From the NCBI GenBank assembly GCA_032622095.1, contig CP136065.1, positions 243,907,474 through 243,971,473 of the forward strand: 64,000 bases of DNA. Reading direction: 5' to 3'. Position numbers and translations under genes: made by a program. This DNA comes from Siphonodentalium dalli (Eukaryota > Mollusca > Scaphopoda > Gadilida > Siphonodentaliidae). The notes beneath the pieces were generated by a model that saw only the letters and a list, made by a program, of their open reading frames with translations, searched no databases and was not told the DNA's origin. Each line of letters begins with the position of its first letter. Positions within the stretch are counted from its first letter, which is position 1. Below, piece after piece: positions 22,125 to 33,161 of this stretch.

Positions 22125-24920
22125 TTCACCAACAAAGAACGCTCTTTATGTTTACCAGCATAATATAAACAAACATCAGAAAAGTAACTTTTTATGCCTT
22201 TGTTCACATAACAATAACATACTGTTTATGCGATATTTCTTATTTGTATACGGACAAAGTCTGTCTACATTTTGATGTTCTTTCTGTTTGTGGTGGTTTT
22301 TTGACGGATGTAAATATTTTTCACAGGATACCCACCGCCAAGCCCAACCGTGTGTTTAAGATCTGAACCCTTAATATATCTTTTAAAAGAAGAATTATAT
22401 CTGGTTTTAGTATAGTTCTAGCTGTATCAGATTTCCAAAAATCAGTTGAGAATTGTTTTGAGCGAATAAGATTTATTAAAACAATGAAAAAATCAACATA
22501 TATACATGATTGTAAGAAAATTGATCTCTGAAATAATAAACAATATCTATGATGATAAAACATATATACAGCACGTGTTTATAACCGTGTTACAAGACAA
22601 CCTTATATTCTTGATGTAAAACCCTATCAATATCTATTGGACTGTAATCAAATCGATCTTAATGCAAGATATTCAAATCATTACAACTAATTTAAATATT
22701 TAGGTTGTAGATATTCTTACCCCACAACCCTTAAAATTTGCTAGATCAACAATAGCAATCTGACAAAAACCAAAATATAATTCTAATCAGATAGTTTAAA
22801 CTGGAATACTAATGGATATGACTAATTAAAATAGTCCAACATAAATAAGTATTTCATGACCGATACTAGGTGAAATTTTACATTGACTATATAGCAATAC
22901 ACTCTCTTATATATGCCAGGAATTTGAAACCTCGCATATATAAAAAATGTATTGACATTACAAGCAGGGACGCTTATTGACATTACAAGCAGGGATGCTG
23001 CATAAGGGGGGTATCCCTCCCCTCCATTCCGGCATCCCTGCTTACAAGGTTAATATAAATATTGTTTACCCGAAGACATTCTCTATATATCAACTCAAAA
23101 TCTTTAATACTATATCAGTATAGTTCCCCTCCCTATCATGAAAGGGGTTAACAATAAAAAAAAATCAACAAATATACATGGATGTAAGTTAACAAAAAAA
23201 TAGTGATCTAAAAAATAAATAAAGATATGTATAGCAGTTATCCCCAGTTAGCGTTAAACTTAAAACAAGAGTATTGCTAGAACACAATAAAATACACTCC
23301 TATTATAATTTTCAACAAAGAATCATAACTCTGATGAAAATTGAAAAGATAAAATCCAAATTCTTAACTTTTTATATATTTTGGGAATCATAAAGTGGAA
23401 TAAAAAAATATTTTTCTATCAAGTTCAGACTTAATAAAGTTATAATTTGGAAACGGAAAATTGAATGTGAAAATTGCAACAAAAAATAAATATGTTTCCG
23501 AGGGGTTGGGGAGGGGGTGGGGTGGAGGAAAAATTTGAAGTTATGTTCTATTTTAACTGACAAACTGAAATATAATTTGACCCCCTAAAGTTCAAACTTA
23601 CTAAAGTTACATTCGCAATCAAAAATACGGTTGGATTGGCAAGGGGTAATAATCTAATACAAAATTAACAAATAAAAATGTACATGATCATAAAACATAT
23701 TGCCATATGATTAGAGTATTACAAGGTATTATAGGATATTTATATTGATTTAGTTGTGATTTCATAAATATCTGTGTTGACGTATGGAATTCCAAATAAA
23801 AAAAAAAAACTTGTAAATCCATATACAGTAACGCCCTAAATACTCTACTCCTTAACCACAACAGAATTATGAGATTACAATGACTTGTTGCTGTTCGATG
23901 AATAGCAACACGTTATTGTTATCTCATAATTATGCTGTGGTTGAGGAAACGATTATTTAAGGCATTACTTATATATACTATTTACCGAACAATGAACCGA
24001 AAAATATGGATGAACAGATGGACAGACAGAACAAAAAAATTATACCAGAACAAATAAGCGTTTAAAATCTATATGATAATAAAACATGTCTCAAAATCAC
24101 CAACGGATTACAATGTATACATCTATATTTATATTGAGATAGTAGTTTAGTTATTGTATACTATTATAACAAAACCATTTAGTCATGACGTCTGTCGTAT
24201 AATACGTTGGTTTCTGAGGTAGAGTGACGTGAATGCACGGATGATATGGATGAGTGATTACAAATACAAATGTTTTTTAAAAGATCTATAAAAATTAGAC
24301 TGTTGACCTTATACGGAACATAATATAGAATGGATGGATGCATATGAATCCTGTTACAATAGTTAAAAACATGAACTTTTTATCAAGTTGAACTGAACTA
24401 ATAAGATGAGAGCAATGACGTTTTTTTGTAATAGACTAGTTTTTTACATAACAAAATATAGAATTAGTTATTTCAAAACAATATAAAAAAAAAAAAATGT
24501 ACATAGTTGAGCAACTGGAATAGAATTCTGAGTATTATCTGTATATAGTGCTGAACAGTTAAGGTAGGTTATTACGCTTACTGGACATTTTAGAGTCTGA
24601 GATAGATTGTGAACTTTGATGACCTATTTCAAAACAAAATACTTATTTATACCATGATATATTCAAATGGACTTATAATACAACAGCTTTTGTTTCCCTA
24701 GCACGTTTTGAGGTATTCATTTCAGATATTGTATAGCAATGAAGTATTCTATTCTATTCAGCATCACGATACGAAAATGTTTTATTCAAAACAAATATTA
24801 TTTGTTGTCCTATAAGAAGTCTTGATTTTAAACCAAAATCACAGGCATCTGATCTGAGTAGAAGTACTGACGCTACCTATACAAACAATTAAACAGCACT
24901 ACACCATCATCTTAAAAAAA
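22125..24920. other. AT-rich region with local repeats, no gene recognised
   Basis: A 25-bp direct repeat ('attgacattacaagcaggga') lies at about 22951-23002. A stem-loop is formed by 'aagcagggatgc' (about 22990) and 'gcatccctgctt' (about 23032). 'cttaaccacaacagaattatg' (23852) and the inverse form near 23933 belong to a dispersed repeat also seen at 25.7, 26.7 and 62.2 kb. A G-rich run is at 23497-23530. No open frame looks coding. Confidence 0.5.
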
Positions 24921-24922
24921 GT

Positions 24923-25444
24923 ATGGCAGAAAGCAGTAACAGCACTACAATGGATGGAAACAACACTATACTATCTACACCATCTAAAAAAGATATAGGA
25001 TACACAGTTCATTGGTAACCAACATTGCCTCCGGATCACTCTATGGAAAGGGAAACCATACATGCATGTTTTTGACAATGGGATGAATAGTTCATTTTTA
25101 TGACTTTACCAGAAGCTAAATATTTTAAAAGCCTCTGGAATGAGTTATTGCTACAGATGATGACTATGACCGGCATGCCTGACAATGGTTGTGTGGACTT
25201 CCACAGAATGATCTTAGCTGAGCGGACCTCTCAAAATTTCACTGGATGGGAGAAAATGGTAAAACTAAGAAAGGATAATATGGAGAGGTTCGCTCTCCTT
25301 ATATCGCAGAAACTCCATACAAAGAATGGAAAAACTTTTTCTGGAGTTAGACTGTCTTTCGATCAGTTAAAGTATATAAACGATTCACCATACATTTATG
25401 TGATGGAGTCAATGGTTCCTGACCCTGGAAGCTATTTCAAGAAG
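24923..25444 (+). pseudogene. Hypothetical exon(s), probably decayed at the 5' side
   Basis: From about 25091 to 25444 one frame encodes 'MTLPEAKYFKSLWNELLL' ... 'FDQLKYINDSPYIYVM' and ends at a good donor, AAG|GTATGT (25444/25445), in phase 0. Upstream an ATG at 24923 starts 'MAESSNSTTMDGNN', in the same frame but separated by three stops (25016, 25058-25090 region). No short intron I tried restores phase. I do not recognise the family. It may be a broken member of the small-gene block that also occurs at 57-64 kb. Confidence 0.4.
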
Positions 25445-25654
25445 GTATGTATTATATTAATACCCAATTAAAAGGTCAGCACTTTTTAACAGTTGTATCT
25501 ATTCTTGAGTGTCTAAAAATAACGATTATAAATATCTTGAAGATTTTAATATCGCTGTAATATAACGTACGATGATAAATATGAAATAAAAGTTATCCGA
25601 AAATTGGATAGAAATATAAATTCAGGACTTATTTATGGATTATTTTTTTTGAAT

Positions 25655-25770
25655 TTATTGGTGAGCTTTCCGATGAATGGCAACAAGCCATATTTCTGAC
25701 TGAATCCTGAACAGTTAAATATAATTCTGTTGTGGTTAAGTGATCAATTACTTTGGGGTATTACTGTATA
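25655..25770 (+). repeat. Dispersed repeat, copy 1 (also at 62208-62310)
   Basis: 'gatgaatggcaacaagccat' followed by 'atttctgactgaatcctgaa' and 'attctgttgtggttaagtga' matches 62220-62300 ('gaatggcaacaagccatatt', 'ttatgttgtggttaagctat'). Related inverted pieces occur at 23852-23960 and 26713-26735. It is probably part of a non-autonomous transposon. The termini are not resolved. Confidence 0.65.
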
Positions 25771-26095
25771 TTTACTCATACCTGTATATATAATTAGACA
25801 CTCAAGAACATTTGACATGTATTGAGATCTGTAATATTCTGAAAATTTAATAGCTGAGTCGATCAGGTTTTCGTCTTACTCTGGTGGAACGTCTTGGCTG
25901 ATTAGTTTGGCTGCCATAGGATTTCATCTTACGTGTTACATATGTGATGCAATTCTTGATACAAGTTGACAATGCTATCTGTACAATAAGAAGTAATCGT
26001 CTGAAGTAGGCTGTGATAGCCAAAGCTATACAAATCAGTATACCTAAAAAAGAATATTACAGATCTCAATTAATGTCAAATTAAAAAGTTAATAA

Positions 26096-28196
26096 TTAAT
26101 CTTGCTTGACGAACGGTCTAACTCTCCTTACGGTGATGGGTGATTCAAATTCAATAACTTCCTCGTCGAGAGTTTTGCTGGCAGATAGAGCACGGCATCT
26201 TTTGTAGATGATTGCCGTGGCGGCAACAGCAATGACAATGACGACAAGTCCTATTGCAATAAATCCTACAATCCACTTCCAATTTGTCATATCTTTACTA
26301 GTAGTGTCAGGGTCCATAAATAAAATGATTAGTATAAAACATACATATAGCTATGCTAAAAGCAATCAGTTACCAAAATCTTAGATTAATAATATATATA
26401 TTTTGAGTGATACAATAAAGATAGCTCAAGAATAGAACTTGACAGATAACCAAAGATTGAAATATACCAGATTGTATTCTCACATAGATATACTAAGCAA
26501 TTACAATATATAAATGGATAAATAAGGAGTGTTTTTTATCATCTTGTGAGAAATATAAACAAGTTTTGAAGACTTAATTATAGTTTACAACTAGTAAATT
26601 TAACAAATAAAACTGATAACATTTTGTTAATTTTTCTTCAATTGAATTTACATAAAATATACTCTCAGTTGACTAATAATCATAATACACTACAGTAATG
26701 TCTACAAAGTAATTGGTCGCTTAACGACAACAGAATTATAGGGTAATATTGCATGATTTAGGGAAATATACCTTGCTGTCATCTGGAAAGCTAGCTTTGT
26801 GATAAATAGGAACAAGTTATATTTCCATTAATAATTTTGATCTAAATCCCCATTTTCCCATTATTAGTATTAAATAATTATGACTATTAGACAACTGAGA
26901 GTAGTTAAGTTTGAATACTTACTTTCTATTATAGATGAAGTAGTTTCCACAATCGACTCACTTAATTCCACGATCCATTTGGTTGACGAAAATCTTGGTG
27001 AATTGATAGTGGAACTGCTAACCTTGCTGGTTTTCGATCTTTCTGATATTGTTGTTGTTGTTGTTGATTTCTACAATTAAAAAAAATAATAATTTATTGA
27101 CAGGAGTTTATGACTTCAAAGAGGTCTGTGACATCATTTGGATCAACATCCATTGAACCACCAGCAAAAGTTGCTAGGAGAGTGGTATTGACTGCAAGCA
27201 GTACTAAAACAAAGGTTTGTACATATATTATACTATTGCTCTGATTTCAATTAGCTCAAAATATAAATATAGTAATTTTTAATGAATAAACTGAAGTCAT
27301 ATCTCATTTTATTATATAATTATTTTGAGTACATATGTATTTATACATTAATACATAACCAGCCCTTTTAATTCAGATTGTTTGGCTTCGGCAATCTGCT
27401 ACGGCAACCCTTTATCGTGGCCCAGCATATGGCGAGAGCCATGAGAATGATAGACTCCAATAGTGTACGGGTGGAGCCAATCCATGAAATAGATCTGGAT
27501 TTTGATGTCATTGAGACGGAGATTCAATACGAAAGTCAAGGTGAAACTGTAGAAGTGGACTGATCAAAAGGTAAATATATCATTTGTTATATATACTGAT
27601 ACATGCATGTATAGCGAAAATACGATACATGACATTGACAATTCCCTGATTCGCGATATAACGATACAGTGTCAATAATCACTGTATCGATACTGTATCG
27701 CGATACACGATATTCATATCGTTAGAAAATGATAATTTATATTAATCATTACATCTCTAAAACTATAGTTGACCATTGACTAAGAGTTGTAAACAATACA
27801 TTGCATTTGGATAACTGTTTTTAAAAAGATAAAACTTACCTGATCAGAGTGAGACTGAGAGTGTGATACGTGAGGCAAACATTCTTCCTTGTCCAGATAT
27901 ATAATTATATTGTTCAACACAAAATTTTGAATAGATAACAAGTTGCAATTTATAGTCGAATTGAGCGACTTTTGGATGATAAGCATCTGTAGACTGTTAC
28001 CGGCATTTTCGATTTTGACTGTGCCGAATGACAAAACACCTTCATTGACACACGCTGTGTTGGATCCTGCATAGCAGAATAAATCCACCCCTCGATTATC
28101 TTCTGTACAGTCCTCCGGTACATTAACATCGCACCCATTGACACAAGTGTATGTAAAAACACATACAATAGTGAAGATAATACAAATTGTTTCCAT
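26096..28196 (-). CDS. Three-exon type I membrane glycoprotein-like gene
   Basis: The model is exon 1 28196-27840, exon 2 27070-26923 and exon 3 26292-26096. These total 702 nt, which is 233 residues plus stop and open throughout. Junctions are CAG|GTAAGT with ttgtag|AAA (phase 0), and GAAA|GTAAGT with taaag|AT (phase 1). Exon 1 encodes a signal peptide ('METICIIFTIVCVFTYTC') and a Cys-rich ectodomain with an NST sequon ('KSLNSTINC'). Exon 2 encodes a Ser/Thr-rich stalk. Exon 3 encodes a transmembrane helix ('WIVGFIAIGLVVIVIAVAAT'), a basic stop-transfer 'YKRCR' and a short tail. Domain order and phases match the loci at 13620, 48284 and 61464. The third acceptor has a poor pyrimidine tract. 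It is likely a cell-surface protein of unknown role. Confidence 0.65.
27110..27563 (+). CDS. Small two-exon hypothetical gene with acidic C-terminus
   Basis: A first exon 'MTSKRSVTSFGSTSIEPPAK' (27110-27214) ends at AAG|GTTTGT. A second exon starts after 'cttttaattcag' at 27377 and, in one frame, reads a 61-residue acidic tail ('EPIHEIDLDFDVIETEIQ'), stopping at 27563. The two phases do not agree for that frame, so either the exons belong to different transcripts or a lesion exists. The acidic tail resembles the open segment at 57697-57827 ('EPPEIDWDIVIEIEM'), which supports it as coding. It lies entirely inside intron 1 of the opposite-strand membrane-protein gene. Confidence 0.4.
27600..27720. 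repeat. Palindrome-rich segment with TATCG motifs
   Basis: 'cgatacagtg' and 'cactgtatcg' form a perfect 10-bp stem around 8 nt (about 27668-27695). They are followed by overlapping 'gatactgtatcgcgatacac' motifs. It lies in intron 1 of the membrane-protein gene. It may be a small transposon remnant. Confidence 0.5.
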
Positions 28197-28554
28197 CTTT
28201 GATTCTTTAACTCTTCGATTTTCCTTTGTTTGCAAGAGGACACGTGACTTGTTGGGCGGGGGAAAAGCCTCCCTTCCAACAAATTGTATTACTCCCGTCG
28301 ATAGGAATTTATTAATTCTATAATTGTGTTTTATTTTTCAGGAATGAAGACACGATGTATTACTGGGAATTATGTAGACAAATTAATTATATATAATCTT
28401 ATATAATATTGGGAAATATTTAAAAAATTGGGATAATCTAATTTGTGTTTGTTTTTTATATATATACATGGGAGGGAATAGGAAGATCTTCCTATGTACT
28501 GTTTTAAGAGCGACTGGTTCCTATCCCCCTAGTACTTTCATACTATTTCACTGT

Positions 28555-28814
28555 ATTAATACTTACGATCGTAAAAATAAGCTTTTACTTGTCTCGGTGG
28601 TGGTAGTCCAAATGAGTCGAAGTATAGCTGATATTCCATTGAATAACATCAATGTCCAGTGTTCTCCTGGCTGATCCGATGAGTGCGTGTTCACAATATA
28701 TGCTTGAATATGCTGTGGTTTCTTCTCTGGTAACAGATCTCTAGCACAAACATGTGTGTTAAGTTTACACAACCAGGAATTGTCCAGAATATATTGAAGT
28801 TCAGCTGTCTGCAT
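28555..28814 (-). pseudogene. Adenain-like cysteine protease of element B, frameshifted and truncated
   Basis: The frame encodes 'MQTAELQYILDNSWLC', then 'AYIVNTHSSDQPGEHWTLM', which carries the catalytic His in the GxHW context typical of adenovirus-type and Polinton maturation proteases. The frame breaks near 28640. The next conserved piece, 'YFDSFGLPPPRQV' with the catalytic acid, is in another frame, and the coding ends by about 28563. The half bearing the catalytic Cys is absent, so element B is cut here. The family cleaves capsid precursor proteins. It follows the SQR-H-C protein with a 14-nt overlap. Confidence 0.78.
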
Positions 28815-29238
28815 CGTTGTAATTCTCTTTGACTCGCTGTGACCACATCAGAGTCCACTCTGCGTCGAATTTTTTGCGGTTGAGCTCCAAACTGTTTCTC
28901 AGATGATCCCACATGACGTATGCTTCGAACTTCTCCTTGCAGTGTGGGTTTAACTCCATCAGCTTCGGGAACCATCTTTCCATAACATTGTATATGTCAA
29001 GTTTAATCAGCGCTAAGTCGATAAACTGGTTTGTCCAATCATCAGTTGTAGAGAACAAACACAGAACATGTTCACGTTGACTAGGATGTTCTATTTTACA
29101 TCCTTCACAGTTTGCTGACACTTCCTTGCGAATAAGTTCTTGTAGTTCTTCAATCATAGCGTTGTTGAGTGTGTCCAAGATCAGGTTCCATCTCGGAGCA
29201 AAGTTTTGTGAACATTGGTATTCTTCATAGTAGTCCAT
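28801..29238 (-). CDS. Conserved Polinton protein with CxxC...SQRxHxxC motif (element B)
   Basis: This intact 145-residue frame begins 21 nt after the MCP stop. It shows 'NCEGCKIEHPSQREHVLC' (residues about 44-61), a likely four-ligand metal site (C, C, H, C). Two helical regions flank it: 'LDTLNNAMIEELQELIRKEV' before and 'FIDLALIKLDIYNVMERW' after. It is homologous to the proteins at 1717-2097 and 48547-48927. In element A the gene precedes integrase, here it follows MCP, so position varies while the motif is kept. No known function. An acidic helical protein with one zinc site could be an adaptor or assembly factor, which is inference. Confidence 0.75.
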   Translation of the reverse strand: MDYYEEYQCSQNFAPRWNLILDTLNNAMIEELQELIRKEVSANCEGCKIEHPSQREHVLCLFSTTDDWTNQFIDLALIKLDIYNVMERWFPKLMELNPHCKEKFEAYVMWDHLRNSLELNRKKFDAEWTLMWSQRVKENYNDADS

Positions 29239-29259
29239 AGCTGTGATGTGAACTCCATC

Positions 29260-30561
29260 CTAATAGTCAGTAAGCACTTCTCTCAAAGCTGTGATCTCTA
29301 TTTCACTGTCAAATTCAGCATACACCAAAACGTTGACGGCTGTAGTGAGAGCTGTCAAGAACTGAAGCTCCAAACGCAGGTTCCCTGTCTTTATAGGATG
29401 TAGATGTCCCTCGTCGCTTCCTTGGTCCGGTGTCAAGTCGAAACCCCACAAACAATAACCATTCATATATTCTTTTAAATTAATGCCAATTGATTTGTTA
29501 ACACCAAACATTCCTAAAGATTGATACAAAGATAAATATGATCTGAGACATTGTTTTGTTGCGAAGTTTGGTTCAAATGGACGGTTATGTATTGTATGAC
29601 CGTCTTGACTAACTTCCAATTTATTCAAACTGAAATGTTTGAAGTGGAATGGATTGGTACCCAAATCTCCATTCATATCTTTATTTTCGACCAACGCAAT
29701 AAAAAGTCTCTTTGGTAATTGTCCTTGAAATAAGTCTTCAATTTTTTATCTAAGTCCAGTACTAATTGTGAAAGTTTTTATTTCTACTCGTCTGATAGGT
29801 ATTTTCATTTTTGACTGGACAATTTCTTGATTTAATTTATTTGAGACCGCTGGAAAGAGACTAACTGTTCTGACATGGAACACTGCTGATTCGAAAACAA
29901 TTTGTCCATCCTCGGCGCCAATGAGGCAAAATTTTGATGGTGATCTGTTTAATCTGATACGAATTTCAATTCCATTTGGTAAATATTTTTCTTGAAGAAA
30001 CAGATCAGTGTGTAAGCGTCCACATAGTTCAACAATTTTACTACCACCGATCAAACTTTCTCTAGAAGTTAATCCAGCATTGCCACCACCTTTTGTATTC
30101 TCTTCAAATTGTTCTGCTGTATCGCCATACCACATTTCTAAATTTGCTAATTGATTATCTTTATATTCGGGAGAGTATCCCAACAGATTTTCGAAATATG
30201 CTCGGTATGGGTAAGTGTCAGAATTCGAAGTTATCAATTTGTTGTTCAAGTAAACATCGATACTGCTGAACATGCTATGAAAGAAATTGTTAACAGGTGC
30301 TAATTCCGTACCAGCTACCAAATTAGTTCCATCTTTTTTTGTAATTTTGAATTTCACATAAAGATAAGATTGATTAATATCTGTCCACTTTTCGGTTTGA
30401 GATGGTATGACAAACTCTATCGGAGCAGAATTATTCAGCGGTGCAATCGGATGATTTTCGATCCACTGCGATTCTGACATTGTAGCCACCGTTGGTGGAA
30501 CATGTGTTATATCAAGTTCCGATTTATTGCATTCGCATGATCCATTTACCATTTGTGCCAT
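29260..30561 (-). pseudogene. Major capsid protein of element B, one in-frame stop
   Basis: The frame covers about 433 codons with a single in-frame TAA at 29746-29748. The first part starts 'MAQMVNGSCECNKSELD' and includes 'IEFVIPSQTEKWTDINQSYL', 'FKITKKDGTNL' and the 'MFSSIDVYLNNKLI' strand. The second part ends 'VYAEFDSEIEI'. Order and spacing match the element A MCP and double jelly-roll capsid proteins of Polintons (usually 400-600 residues, from memory). Apart from that codon the gene looks whole, so the lesion may be recent. Confidence 0.88.
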
Positions 30562-30563
30562 GA

Positions 30564-30938
30564 TTAATCAAAAATATCAAGAGCTCGACTGCTAGGATGT
30601 TTTTTCGACTGACTTTTTCGGCGTTTGACAGCTGAATGATTCATTTTTGAATTCGCTACTCTTTTTCTAGGTTTTTGTCTCGAGTTCAAAATTTGATTTT
30701 TAGCTTGTGTGCCAAAAGATTTTAAAGCTTTTTTACCTTCAGATATCAACGCTTCTTTCGGACTTTTACCTTGATTAATAATTTCATCTGCAACACCAAA
30801 AGTGTGTTTTTTCGCAAGTTGTAAAGCTGTCTGACCAATCGGTTTTAGAAATGGTACAGCAGATCTCATAACTGATTTGAAAATTGAACCAATACCGTTA
30901 CCATATTGCCGTGGTACACCTCTATACACGGGGAACAT
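30564..30938 (-). CDS. Basic core-like protein (PX position) of element B
   Basis: The frame is intact, 124 residues, 2 nt upstream of the MCP start and 5 nt downstream of the penton stop. The N-terminus has an amphipathic 'GSIFKSVMRSAVPFL'. The centre carries 'HTFGVADEIINQGKSP' and the C-terminal third is rich in Lys/Arg ('RQKPRKRVANSK'), ending 'RALDIFD'. Small basic proteins with a hydrophobic N-terminus at this position recall adenovirus core or membrane-lytic proteins. That link is by analogy only. Confidence 0.65.
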   Translation of the reverse strand: MFPVYRGVPRQYGNGIGSIFKSVMRSAVPFLKPIGQTALQLAKKHTFGVADEIINQGKSPKEALISEGKKALKSFGTQAKNQILNSRQKPRKRVANSKMNHSAVKRRKSQSKKHPSSRALDIFD

Positions 30939-30943
30939 TGTTT

Positions 30944-31795
30944 TTAGAACTCCTCTCGTTTTCTGAAATGCAGCTTCGCCAAAGACTTACCACCAATAAA
31001 CTGAATTGATTTTCCTGTGTCGCCGCTTATATTTACACTAATTTTGTCAAAGTATGACTTTGAAACTGGAACATAATGTAAATTTAAAAATTCATGTTTT
31101 ACATGTAATCCGTCGATATCTCTTTTAATTCTGAAAGAAACAACTCGTAAAATTTGTACTTCAACATTTCCAACAATTGTGAAATCGGCAATATCAGAAT
31201 AAACAAACATTTGATTATGACCAACAAACAAATCTACACCAAACGGAAATCTATTATTTGAATAAAAATCTTCAGAAGCGTTTTCAGTTTTGTAACCCAA
31301 CTTGTGTAAAAGACATTGTGGTAATTCAATTCCTAGTTTTGGGATACTTACACTCTTGCGAATAATTTTCACACGTTTTGTAACTTTTGAGTACTTGATG
31401 TGAAATCCGTATTCGTTTTGCATTGCTTCTCCAAGTGTTTCATCAATTACATCTTGCATTGTATCAAGTAAATCTGCCGCAGAGCTATACGAACCTTCTC
31501 GTATCTGTATTTCAATTGCACGAACGCCATCAGGTCTCGTAAATATCTTTTCTTCAAAACGATTTTGAAGAACAGACAGTATTATTGCATCAGTTGTAAT
31601 CAAATTGAATTTACACGAATCCCCTGTATCATTGTATGTTTCTGAAGGTGTTATCAGTTCGACTAATGCAACTTCCCATTTTTCTTTATCAATTTGAATT
31701 GGTTTTGGTAATTGTACAGTAAAACAACATTGAGAATTGTTTGGATACATTACCATTGAACTGTCGCTCGGAATTGTAATGTAGAAAGAATTCAT
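30944..31795 (-). CDS. Minor capsid (penton, PY-like) protein of element B
   Basis: This is an intact 283-residue frame. Its N-terminus 'FYITIPSDSSMVMYPNNSQC' and 'KEKWEVALVELITPSETY' is characteristic of Polinton pentons. The middle has 'VKIIRKSVSIPKLGIELP' and 'FPFGVDLFVGHNQMFVYSD', and the C-terminus 'FIGGKSLAKLHFRKR' is the typical closing strand. Penton proteins form the five-fold vertices of the capsid alongside MCP. The tight spacing to the next two genes suggests a capsid cluster. Confidence 0.85.
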   Translation of the reverse strand: MNSFYITIPSDSSMVMYPNNSQCCFTVQLPKPIQIDKEKWEVALVELITPSETYNDTGDSCKFNLITTDAIILSVLQNRFEEKIFTRPDGVRAIEIQIREGSYSSAADLLDTMQDVIDETLGEAMQNEYGFHIKYSKVTKRVKIIRKSVSIPKLGIELPQCLLHKLGYKTENASEDFYSNNRFPFGVDLFVGHNQMFVYSDIADFTIVGNVEVQILRVVSFRIKRDIDGLHVKHEFLNLHYVPVSKSYFDKISVNISGDTGKSIQFIGGKSLAKLHFRKREEF

Positions 31796-31894
31796 ACTTT
31801 CAAAATTTCTGCCGACTGATTTTTCAAATATTTCAAACGCGGTGTTGGTAAAATGTATCCTAAAGAACTACTGAGTAAAATTAACCACAGTTCG

Positions 31895-32056
31895 TTATTT
31901 TAACTTTGTAAACTTAAATGAACAATTGCTGTAGCGATTATACCAACAATTATAATAATTTGTGTAAAATATGGTTACTTGATTTTTTGCAATTTTTTCT
32001 CCACAGATTTGAAATTGTGATGGAGCATCCAGACCAACTGAACCATTTTGAGACAT
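31895..32056 (-). pseudogene. Small membrane-anchored conserved protein of element B, frameshifted tail
   Basis: The ATG at 32056 opens 'MSQNGSVGLDAPSQFQIC', immediately after the integrase stop. After about 33 codons the read frame becomes polar and Cys/Tyr-rich. The adjacent frame (about 31900-31960) reads a strongly hydrophobic helix with Ile/Val repeats ending in a stop, so a single-nucleotide shift near 31960 is likely. Its presence between integrase and penton suggests a small tail-anchored virion or assembly protein. I do not know a function. Confidence 0.5.
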
Positions 32057-32066
32057 GTTAAAAGTT

Positions 32067-33161
32067 TTATACCAAATTTGTGGCAGGAATCCAACTGTCA
32101 AATTTTTTAGGATAACCAGCCCAATGAACTTTAATTTCTCTAACTGATTTACCAGCAACTTTTCTTGAACGCTTACCAACAACTGATTCAATTTCGTAAA
32201 CTTTATTATCTTTTATATGTTGAATTTCTTTACCATAAAATGATCCTGCGATGTTTTCACCATCTAAATCTACTAATTTGTAAGTTAATGGTGTACTTTT
32301 ACAAACTCTACTAATTTTGAACATTTCTTTTGTCCAATTTGGAAGATATCCTTTATCAAAAGTTCTCTTTGTTTTATTTATTCTAACAAAATCTCCAACT
32401 TTCAAGATCTTATCTTTTTTCGTTTTTAACTTTCCATAAAGATTTCTGGAAACTTCAATTTCATTTTCTCGAGTTACTAAAACTGGTGCCATCTTAATAC
32501 TTCTATGAAAACTTTTGTTGTAAGAATTCACAAAATCGTGCAAAACATCATTGTATTTCAAAGTTTGATTATGTGTAAAATATTTCCACATCTTTGTTTT
32601 CAACGTCCGTTGAAAACGTTCAACTATACTTGCTTTTGTCTCTGGATTCTCTGTTGTGAAAAAATGAATTTTCTTAGATTTCAAAAATTGTAAAAATAAT
32701 TTATTTTTGAATTCTGAACCTTTGTCAGATTGAAATGAAACAGGTTTTCGTTTTGATGATTTGAGAATTTTCTGAAATGTTTTAACTAAAGTTTTACCAG
32801 TTTTGTCTTTAATTTTTTCAACTCATGCAAATTTTGAGAACACATCAATAACACAAAATAAATATCTGTAATTGTCATTGTGCTTTTGCGAAGTTTGCAA
32901 ATCTGCCAAATCAGCTTGCCACTGAATATCAATTCCTGCAACAATAGTTTTACGTCTGCGAAATTTCCGAACAATTGGTTTGTGCAAAGTGTATGTTTTT
33001 TGCCATTGTAACCATTTTTTAACATCTGAAAGTTTAATTTTGTTTTTTGTTTCTTTCGCATTTTTAAAAAGTTGATTTGCTCCACTGAAACCACCAACTT
33101 CTTTTGGATTGTAGTAAATTTCAGTTAGAAGTTTGTCAAATTTTATGTAAGTGGGGACCAT
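32067..33161 (-). pseudogene. Retroviral-type (rve) integrase of element B, one in-frame stop
   Basis: One frame of about 364 codons holds the whole enzyme apart from an in-frame TGA at 32823-32825. The catalytic triad is visible: Asp in 'GIDIQWQADLADL', Asp in 'SFQSDKGSEF' and Glu in 'ETKASIVERFQRTLK'. The C-terminus has an SH3-like segment ('KVGDFVRINKT') and a chromodomain ('VREIKVHWAGYPKKFDSW'). Polinton integrases insert the element and create 5-6-bp target duplications (family knowledge). The start lies within the 3' end of the upstream gene (19-nt overlap). The stop sits just after the first-Asp strand 'FCVIDVFSKFA'. Confidence 0.88.
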
